Source: Streptomyces brasiliensis (GTDB taxonomy: Bacteria > Actinomycetota > Actinomycetes > Streptomycetales > Streptomycetaceae). From it: a stretch of DNA of 47,343 bases. Below the pieces are notes generated by a model that was not told the DNA's origin, did not search any database, and worked only from the letters and a program-made list of their open reading frames with translations. The stretch is from the NCBI RefSeq assembly GCF_014647875.1, contig NZ_BMQA01000051.1, positions 1 through 47,343 of the forward strand, written 5' to 3'. Below, in pieces: positions 41,424 through 47,343 of this stretch (position 1 is its first letter; each line of letters starts with the position of its first letter). Made by a program: the position numbers and the translations under genes.

Positions 41424-42134
41424 CTATCTCCCGGAACTGCGCTGGGCGGCCTGCTCGAGGATCCGCCGGCGTGTCCACCGCCGGCGCCCGCCCTTCTCCG
41501 TGACCGCATCAGGCGTTTCCAGCAAGGGCAGGTTGCCCTGGGAGAGGCTGCTGGAGAAGGAGTTGATGCTCTTGAACTTCAGCAGTGCGGCTGCCTGCGT
41601 CGCTCCCAGGAGTTCGTCAGGGTCACCGTCGACAGGTACGTCGGGCAGCGTGGGGGCCGCACGCTTGGCGCCTGCGTGCTTGCCGCGGCCGGGCCGGGTG
41701 GCCATCCAGTCCAGCAAGGTCTGCACGCGCCACAGCTGCCGGCGGTAGGGGTTGTCGGCGGTTCCCATCTCTTCGACGACGTCCGGGTCGGGGAAGTACC
41801 CGGGGTGGTCGCGGACGAAGGTGGTGACCTGGTTGGGGTTCTTGTAGCCCAGGAACCTCGCGGCCTCCGCCCCGTTCAGCAGCTCCTCGGGGTCACGGGC
41901 AGGCGGTGTGTGCCCGCGAAGCCGCGCCTGTGAGCGGTTGGCGAACCACTCGGTGACCGCCGCGTGGTCCCACAGGCGGGCACGGCCGCGCATGTCCGCG
42001 ATTTCAGGGAATGGCACGCCGACCGCGTTTTCGGCGCGCTCGTTGTAGAGGCCGCTGATCCGTGCGGGCGTCAGGCCCTGCTCAGCCGCGATCTCGGCAG
42101 CGTCGGCCAGGCGAGGCTCACGGCGCGAGGTCAT
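41424..42134 (-). CDS. DNA-binding protein with three helix-turn-helix units
   Basis: Codes for 236 aa. Three similar MerR/AlpA-like units occur: residues about 8-65 (LADAAEIAAEQGLTPARISG ... WDHAAVTEWFANR), about 85-145 (LLNGAEAARFLGYKNPNQVT ... LWRVQTLLDWMA), and about 172-232 (LLGATQAAALLKFKSINSFS ... RWTRRRILEQAA). Each has HTH, wing and a closing W-x-hydrophobic helix, so it probably binds spaced DNA repeats. It sits right upstream of the gene whose leader carries the GGTCGG boxes and is the best candidate to read them. No family name recognised. Confidence 0.72.
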   Translation of the reverse strand: MTSRREPRLADAAEIAAEQGLTPARISGLYNERAENAVGVPFPEIADMRGRARLWDHAAVTEWFANRSQARLRGHTPPARDPEELLNGAEAARFLGYKNPNQVTTFVRDHPGYFPDPDVVEEMGTADNPYRRQLWRVQTLLDWMATRPGRGKHAGAKRAAPTLPDVPVDGDPDELLGATQAAALLKFKSINSFSSSLSQGNLPLLETPDAVTEKGGRRRWTRRRILEQAAQRSSGR

Positions 42135-42262
42135 GGCGGAGATGTCCGTCCTGTCAGAAGTGAGCCGGCCTGCCCGGCTCGCAACTCACATAATGGCAGG
42201 AGTTTGGGGTGGGGGTCCAGTACGCTGCCCAGGTTTTCCCGGGCGGCGCAAGAACTACGAGG

Positions 42263-42607
42263 TCATACCTCCGGGATCAGGCACACACCGCGGCGGGCCG
42301 CGTCCTCGGCCATCTCCGTGTAGGCCAGGGCCGCCGGGGTCATCTCCCACTCGGTCAGGGCGAGCAGCAGGAGCAGCTCGTCGCGGTCCTGGGACGCGTC
42401 GCACGGCATGCCGGCTGCAGTCGCGGCAGCCGCCAGGTCTTCGCCGGGCAGTCCGGCGAAGCGTGCCGCCACCGCGTGGCGCAGGCTGGCGAAACCCTGC
42501 TGGTACAGCTCGCTCGCTTCGCGCAGGAGCAGCAAGAGGTCCTCGCTGTGGCTGGCCGGTGCGGCCGCGGCGAGGTCGAGAAGTCGCTGGGTGGTTGTCG
42601 TCATCAT
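42263..42607 (-). CDS. Hypothetical helical protein
   Basis: Codes for 114 aa from ATG 42607 (a second ATG follows at 42604); GAAAGG lies upstream. All-helical, Leu/Ala-rich (RLLDLAAAAPASHSEDLLLL, GFASLRHAVAARFAGLPGED). No signal peptide or membrane segment. It lies 128 bp before the three-HTH gene on the same strand and may share its transcript. Function unknown. Confidence 0.58.
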   Translation of the reverse strand: MMTTTTQRLLDLAAAAPASHSEDLLLLLREASELYQQGFASLRHAVAARFAGLPGEDLAAAATAAGMPCDASQDRDELLLLLALTEWEMTPAALAYTEMAEDAARRGVCLIPEV

Positions 42608-43262
42608 CAGCAGTATGCCTTTCAGGAAAGATCGGAAGCAGTTGGAGGGCTCAGTGCGGAGCGGCGCGGCCGTTGCACAGCGATCGCCCGTCGCGACGAG
42701 CAAGGTCGGGCTCCTTGCGAGGCTTCCTCTCCAAAGCCGCCCGGACCTGCTTTTGCAGAGCGGCGAACTCGGGCCGTCTCCGCACAGACCACGCCAGGGG
42801 CGGGCACCCCGCAGGTAGTGCCGCCGTAGGAGACAGTACGTCCGTCCGGGAGGCGAAGACGCGCAGCGAACACGAGCAGTGGGAGGTTCCGGCCCGGCCG
42901 ACGCCGCCTTCCCCACCAGCTGCTCAGCGAATAACTCCGGTCCCCACCGGGCGTCGGCCTCCCCGCGCCCAGTGGGACGCACTCCGCCGGCTCCCAGTCT
43001 TTATGAAGTAGGGCAAGGGGAGACAGCGGGAGGTACAAGAGGCGGGCGGCGGAGCCACCCCCGGCTCCCACGCCGACCCTACTCGCGGACACAGATGCTG
43101 CGGGTTCCGCGCCGTCAGCTATGTGCCTCTTGGCATGACAGTGGCTCGATACTGTCCGGTTCTCTCTTGGATTTCCCTGCGACGTCAGTGTCCGGTAGCA
43201 CAGGATGAGAAGAATCGTTGCCGGCCCCACGGCTTGGGGCCGACGGGGCGCTAGGGGGCACT
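42608..43262. other. 655-bp region with no confident gene, upstream of the protease/STAND operon
   Basis: Long GC-driven frames exist on both strands but none has a start signal or recognisable family. An inverted repeat GACAGT (43137-43142) and ACTGTC (43151-43156) lies about 110 bp before the Trypco1-like start and may be an operator. Confidence 0.4.
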
Positions 43263-43583
43263 GTGGCGGAGCTCGTCATGATGGCGGTGGACGGTGATGG
43301 CGAAGCCACTGCCGTCTTCGAGAGTGAGCCCGGCTTGGGGGGCTCGGATCTGGAACTTGCAGCGGACGATGGCCTGGTGGTACGCGCCCAAACGTCGCTC
43401 CGCGAAGCGCTGGACCGTGTGAGGCCAGCTTTGTCGCAGGTCTCCGAGACGGTCCGAGAACTCAAGCCGGATGAGATGGAAATCCAGTTCGGGCTGAAGA
43501 TCGGCGGCGAAAGCGGCGTGATCATCGCCAAGGGAACAACAGAGGTGAACTTCGCCGTCCGGGTGGTTTGGAAGAACTCCTGA
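43263..43583 (+). CDS. Trypsin-co-occurring (Trypco1, CU044_2847-like) protein
   Basis: Codes for 106 aa from GTG 43263, with a G-run just upstream. The beta-rich N-terminal part (MMAVDGDGEATAVFESEP) is followed by TSLREALDRVRPALSQVSET and the signature MEIQFGLKIGGESGVIIAKG, then TTEVNFAVRVVWKNS. This matches the small Trypco1/CU044_2847 family, found next to trypsin-like proteases of NTP-dependent conflict systems, where it is thought to be a partner or substrate of the protease. Its gene overlaps the protease-STAND gene by 16 bp. Confidence 0.82.
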   Translation: MAELVMMAVDGDGEATAVFESEPGLGGSDLELAADDGLVVRAQTSLREALDRVRPALSQVSETVRELKPDEMEIQFGLKIGGESGVIIAKGTTEVNFAVRVVWKNS

Positions 43584-46500
43584 TCCAGGTGCATGCCCGG
43601 CGGGAGGGTTTCATCGTAGCGATCCGGTCACCAGCCTCGGGGGCTCCTATCGGCCTCGGGTTCGTTGTGGGAGACCGGTACATTGTCACGTGCGCGCACG
43701 TCGTCAACGCGGCGCTCGGCCGCGAGAAGCACCACCGTGAACGCCCTCACGACGGCGCACGCGTTCAGGTCGAGTTCGTGCTTCTCGGCGACATTGACGG
43801 CGCACCGCTGCGCAACTGCCGGGTGGCGGCATGGGATCCGCCTGAAGGATCAGGCACCTCCGGACGTGATGTAGCGGGTTTGGTGGTTGTCGGCGGAGAC
43901 ACGCTGCCGGTCGGCGCGGGGGCAGCGCGATTGGTCGACGCGCGCATAGGCCAGGCCCCCGACGCGCAGGTGTCGGTGTTCGGCTATCCGAGCACCCCCG
44001 ATCGAAGAGACAAGGGTGCTTGGGCCACTTGCTCCATTCGGGGATCGGTTGGCGGTGGCTTGATCCAGCTCGACGCCCGTGCCGAGGCAGCTTTGCGAGC
44101 TCAGCCCGGGTACAGCGGCTCGCCGGTCGTGGCGACGGATCGCTGGGGCGACGCAGCAGTGGGAATGCTCGCAATCGCCAGCAGGGGAGGCGTGGCGCAA
44201 GATGCCTATGCGGTACCGCTGTCGGAAGTGGCGGCGGTATGGCCCGAGGCTCTGGGCCGGTTGGTGCTGCCGCCTTGTCCGTACCGAGGACTTCAGGCGT
44301 TCACGGCCGCGGACGCTCAGGCCGGCGTGTTCGTGGGGCGTGAGCGTGAGGTCAAACGGCTCCGGGACATGGTCAAGGGGCAGCCACTCGTTGTGGTCAC
44401 GGGTCCTTCCGGGGTAGGCAAGTCCTCCCTTGTTGCGGCAGGTCTGCAGCCCGCGCTCTCGGCCGACGGGTGGAGCGTGGCCTCCTTCCGACCGGGGGTA
44501 ACCCCGTACGAGTCGGTTGCCCGTGCCCTGCTGGATCTTGAGCATCCTGGAGCAAACCATTCTCTTGAGCAGCTGGACCACCGTGCCCAGGTCCTGCGGA
44601 AAGACGGCTTCTGGCCGGTGGCTTCGCGGGTTGCGCTGCTGACGGGCAAGCGTCTGGCTCTCATCGGGGATCAGTTCGAGGAAGTGTTGAGCGCGAGTCC
44701 GGACACGGAGAAGGCGCTGGGATTCCTGCAGCATCTGTTCCCGCCCCCGGACACGGTGCAGGATGCGAACGTCCGTCTGGTCTGCACACTGCGCGCCGAT
44801 TTCCTTCCCGATTTGCTGGAACTGCCCCATATTGGCCCCCGGCTGCAGGACCGACAGTTGAACGTCTCTCCGCTGGACGAGGCCGCACTGACGCGCGTGA
44901 TCGTGGAGCCTGCGCAGCTTGCCGGCGTGGTCTTCAGCCCAGGGCTGGCCGAAGAGATCGCTTCCGAAGCCAGCAAGGCAGCGGGAAGCCTGCCACTGCT
45001 GGAGTTCACCCTGACCGAGCTGTGGCCCTTGCAGCGGGAACGCCAGATCACCTTCGACAGCTATCACGGCCTCGGAGGCGTATCCGGAGCACTGAACCAG
45101 CATGCAGAGAAGGCCTACCACTGGCTACGACACCAACTCCGCTTGGACGAACCACGCATCCGACGCGCACTCCTTTCCATGATCCGCGCCCGTGGCGGAT
45201 CCTCCAGCGCCGTCCGCGTTACAGCAGACCGTTCCTATCTCGGAAATGACTGGTACATCGCCCAACTGCTCGCGGACCCAGACCGCCGTCTGGTCATCCT
45301 GGGATCCGATGGCCCCGGGACGGCTGAAATCGCCCACGAGGCCCTGATCCGCGAGTGGAGCAGGCTGTCCGCATGGGTCGAAGAAGACGCGGACTTCCAG
45401 CAATGGCTGACAATGATGGAAGAACGTGCCCGAGACGGAGACGTGCTGTCCGCCACCCGAGTAGCCGAGGCACAGCGATGGCTGGATGAACGCCAACCTG
45501 ATATCCCTCACGACGTCGCCGATCTCATCGAGCTCAGTAGCGTAGTCATTCTCGAACAGCAGAAGACCCAACAACTGCTGAGCGAATCCCAGGAACTGAC
45601 CGAGCAACTTCGTGAACGATCGGCCGAACTGGAGGTGCGACAGAGGTACCTACATGAATCCAATGTCAAACTGGAGGAACAGGCCGAAATTTTAGCGCAG
45701 CGAAACCGCGACATCGAGGTAAAGTACACTGAAATCGAGATGGCGCGTGAGGTCCTGGAGGAGCGCGCCGAGCAGCTAGCTGTCTCTATGCGCTTTAAGT
45801 CCGAGTTCATCGCCAATATGTCGCACAAATTACGGACCCCCCTCAACTCCCTCTTGCTTCTGGCTAAGTTACTCACCGAAGATTCAGAGGGAAACCTCTC
45901 GCAGAAGCAGCTCGAGTTCGCCCAGACGATCCTCTCCACCGGCAGAGATATCCTTCAGCTGATCAAAGACGTCCTCGACCTTTCGATGGCCGAATCAGGC
46001 AAGATGGACGTTACGGCCACAAGCGCGCCGCTTGCACAGCTCGCCCACAGCCTTGAGGCCACGTTCCGACCACTCACGACAGAGAAGAAGCTTGCCTTCA
46101 CCGTGCGCGTCGCGTCCGTCCTTCCTGACACACTTCTCATCGATGAGCAGCGGCTGCTGCAGGCAGTACGCGAGCTGCTCTTCAACGCGGTGAAGTTCAC
46201 CGAGTCCGGATCGGTGGAACTGGCCGTCCTGCCCGCCGGCCCAGATATCCCGATGGCCATACGGGAACAGCTACTGGAGGCCGGTTCTCTCTCACGCCCC
46301 GATGGCGAACTGGTCGCCTTCTCCGTGACCGACACCGGCATCGGGATCGCGGCCGACAAACTGCCGGTGATCTTTGAAGCGTTCACGCAGGCGGACGACA
46401 TGATCAGCCGAACGTACGGCGGTACGGGCCTGGGCCTATCTATCGCACGGGAGGTCGTGCGGCTGCTCGGCGGTGAGATCCATGCACAGAGCGAACCGGG

Positions 46501-47062
46501 ACGCGGTTCCAGCTTCACCATCTACCTGCCGCTACGCCCGAGTAAACTGCCACCGCGCACGTTCGCCCTGGCAGAGGCTCACGACGATGTATCCGCACTC
46601 TTCCCGCCACGTGGCCCCGACGCCTCCGGGCCTGATCGATGGGGCAATCTAGAGCAGCCTGCAGGGAAAAGGCCCCGCTCGGATATCCCATTCGGCGGTG
46701 AGAAAGTGCTGATCGTCGACGACGACATTCGCCACCTCTTTTCGATCACCGCTGTCCTGGAACAGTGCGGACTGAACGTGCTGTACGCCGAGAACGGTCG
46801 CGAGGCCATCGAAGTTCTGCAGCAACAAGACGACGTGGCGGTCGCCCTGATCGACATCGTGACACCCGGTGCGGACGGCTTGGCAACAATCACAGCGATC
46901 CGTGACATGCCTGCGTTCGCCGGACTAGCGATCATCGCGGTGACCGCCACGGCGATGAAGAGCAATCGGGAGATGGCGATCGAGTCGGGAGCTTCCGACT
47001 GCATGGTCAAGTCCGCCATTCCCGATATCGTGCTGCCCCTGCTGCGTCGCTGGATTGAGTGA
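43568..47062 (+). CDS. Trypsin-like protease / STAND NTPase / hybrid histidine kinase / receiver fusion
   Basis: Codes for 1164 aa from TTG 43568; GTG 43589 is the alternative start. Domains in order: trypsin-like protease, residues 1-225, triad H44 (VTCAHVV), D101 (GRDVAGL), S183 (GYSGSP); nSTAND1 NTPase, about 237-600 (CPYRGLQAF, FVGRERE; Walker A GPSGVGKSS 279-287; Walker B LALIGDQFEE, D368); coiled coil about 655-745; histidine kinase with H753 (FIANMSHKLRTPLN), N-box LFNAVKF (N873), DTGIGI (922) and GGTGLGL (951); receiver about 1044-1160 with DDD (1051), phosphoacceptor D1096 and K1148. STAND proteins of this type normally end in WD40 or TPR sensors; here a phosphorelay replaces them. 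The H-box has Lys754 where Glu is usual. Translationally coupled to the Trypco1-like gene; no free response regulator or output gene follows within the window. All enzymatic motifs are otherwise intact. Confidence 0.88.
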   Translation: MEELLIQVHARREGFIVAIRSPASGAPIGLGFVVGDRYIVTCAHVVNAALGREKHHRERPHDGARVQVEFVLLGDIDGAPLRNCRVAAWDPPEGSGTSGRDVAGLVVVGGDTLPVGAGAARLVDARIGQAPDAQVSVFGYPSTPDRRDKGAWATCSIRGSVGGGLIQLDARAEAALRAQPGYSGSPVVATDRWGDAAVGMLAIASRGGVAQDAYAVPLSEVAAVWPEALGRLVLPPCPYRGLQAFTAADAQAGVFVGREREVKRLRDMVKGQPLVVVTGPSGVGKSSLVAAGLQPALSADGWSVASFRPGVTPYESVARALLDLEHPGANHSLEQLDHRAQVLRKDGFWPVASRVALLTGKRLALIGDQFEEVLSASPDTEKALGFLQHLFPPPDTVQDANVRLVCTLRADFLPDLLELPHIGPRLQDRQLNVSPLDEAALTRVIVEPAQLAGVVFSPGLAEEIASEASKAAGSLPLLEFTLTELWPLQRERQITFDSYHGLGGVSGALNQHAEKAYHWLRHQLRLDEPRIRRALLSMIRARGGSSSAVRVTADRSYLGNDWYIAQLLADPDRRLVILGSDGPGTAEIAHEALIREWSRLSAWVEEDADFQQWLTMMEERARDGDVLSATRVAEAQRWLDERQPDIPHDVADLIELSSVVILEQQKTQQLLSESQELTEQLRERSAELEVRQRYLHESNVKLEEQAEILAQRNRDIEVKYTEIEMAREVLEERAEQLAVSMRFKSEFIANMSHKLRTPLNSLLLLAKLLTEDSEGNLSQKQLEFAQTILSTGRDILQLIKDVLDLSMAESGKMDVTATSAPLAQLAHSLEATFRPLTTEKKLAFTVRVASVLPDTLLIDEQRLLQAVRELLFNAVKFTESGSVELAVLPAGPDIPMAIREQLLEAGSLSRPDGELVAFSVTDTGIGIAADKLPVIFEAFTQADDMISRTYGGTGLGLSIAREVVRLLGGEIHAQSEPGRGSSFTIYLPLRPSKLPPRTFALAEAHDDVSALFPPRGPDASGPDRWGNLEQPAGKRPRSDIPFGGEKVLIVDDDIRHLFSITAVLEQCGLNVLYAENGREAIEVLQQQDDVAVALIDIVTPGADGLATITAIRDMPAFAGLAIIAVTATAMKSNREMAIESGASDCMVKSAIPDIVLPLLRRWIE

Positions 47063-47270
47063 GGCACGTCGTGCCGATCCGGAGGAAGCTCACTGATTGG
47101 CCTCGATTCTTCAGCGGTGTGACGGCGTCGCTGTGTGCGGCTGGCTGCCCGTTATGTCCCTTGCCGTGTAGGGACGGGTCGTCGCGTGACGCCGCGGGGC
47201 GTCGGGTTCCACGGGCCCGAGGGTGCTGCGGTCCTCTCCTCTCCGGTGCTGTCGGGGTGGTGACCGGCCG

Positions 47271-47342
47271 TCAGGTACAGGCAGGAAGTTCGGTGGTGCG
47301 CCTCCAGGCGAGGGTGAACGCGTCGGCCCAGGGCCAGGTGCG
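47271..47342 (-). CDS. C-terminal end of a transposase-like protein (runs off the right edge)
   Basis: The minus-strand frame from the edge reads RTWPWADAFTLAWRRTTELP and ends at TGA 47273-47271. WPWAxxFxxAW near the end is reminiscent of Streptomyces transposase tails, but 23 residues are not enough for a family call. Region 47063-47270 has no supported gene. Confidence 0.35.
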   Translation of the reverse strand, partial: RTWPWADAFTLAWRRTTELPACT

Positions 47343-47343
47343 G

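Noticed and set aside
42622..43230. Minus-strand 202-codon frame in the gap before the Trypco1-like gene
   Set aside because: No start signal, no motif and an Arg/Ser/Pro-biased composition typical of chance frames here.
47063..47075. GGCACG-T-CGTGCC as terminator of the fusion gene
   Set aside because: Loop too short and stem of about 5 bp; not convincing as a terminator.

Overview
The very high G+C, the codon use (NNG/NNC at third positions), the many GTG starts with GTGA/ATGA gene overlaps, and families such as replication-relaxation proteins, XRE-TPR regulators with RsbW-like ATPases, graspetide precursors and SMI1/KNR4 immunity proteins all point to a Streptomyces or close relative. The content is accessory: a conjugative plasmid or integrative element, or a plasmid-derived chromosome arm, with transposase remnants at both ends and many partly decayed modules. 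No rRNA, tRNA or core housekeeping operon was seen.

Layout. (1) 1-1.3 kb: ISL3 transposase tail abutting a beheaded Tn554-type tyrosine recombinase, followed by its DUF6262-type partner. (2) 1.3-6.8 kb: a methyltransferase; a graspetide (ATP-grasp RiPP) locus with intact precursor tgmA but truncated ligase tgmB, plus DUF6415-like, RsbW-like ATPase, conserved hypothetical and divergent XRE-TPR regulator genes; then CutA. (3) 7-9.7 kb: a decay zone with an S1-domain gene spliced onto a CHAT/caspase-like remnant, Rhs scraps, one intact and one frameshifted SMI1/KNR4 immunity gene, and a degenerate replication-relaxation gene. (4) 9.65-21.7 kb: a single leftward operon of nine overlapping genes for an actinobacterial type IV conjugation machine (TcpC-like, two small membrane proteins, VirB4-like ATPase, small membrane protein, VirB6-like, transglycosylase/NlpC, lipoprotein-like anchor protein, coupling ATPase). 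(5) 21.7-24.6 kb: regulatory and replication-like DNA (a 20-bp-arm palindrome, GGTCGG boxes, three TGCGCA hairpin clusters) interleaved with two VapBC-type toxin-antitoxin pairs. (6) 24.6-27.5 kb: a protein with duplicated winged helix and Cys-rich tail (candidate replication initiator) plus a membrane protein. (7) 27.8-30.3 kb: a two-gene NTPase/TPR module. (8) 30.66-40.44 kb: a 9.5-kb cassette bracketed by about 280-bp direct repeats derived from the 3' end of a replication-relaxation gene. It carries a SLOG-like gene, an XRE-TPR regulator, a radical SAM/PIMT natural-product operon, a DprA/phosphoribosyltransferase pair and a GNAT enzyme. (9) 40.1-42.6 kb: replication-relaxation protein, a three-HTH DNA-binding protein and a hypothetical. 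(10) 43.2-47.1 kb: a Trypco1-like protein and a 1164-aa fusion of trypsin-like protease, STAND NTPase, histidine kinase and receiver. A transposase-like tail closes the window.

How it fits together. The mobile backbone is the tra operon plus replication-relaxation gene; both share a leader sequence and so probably a common regulator. The loads it carries are stability modules (VapBC), conflict modules (protease-STAND-kinase, NTPase-TPR, DprA-PRTase, immunity genes) and two peptide natural-product loci of parallel design. The most novel items are the protease-STAND-histidine-kinase-receiver fusion at the right end, the radical SAM/PIMT cassette, and the shared-leader/iteron region.
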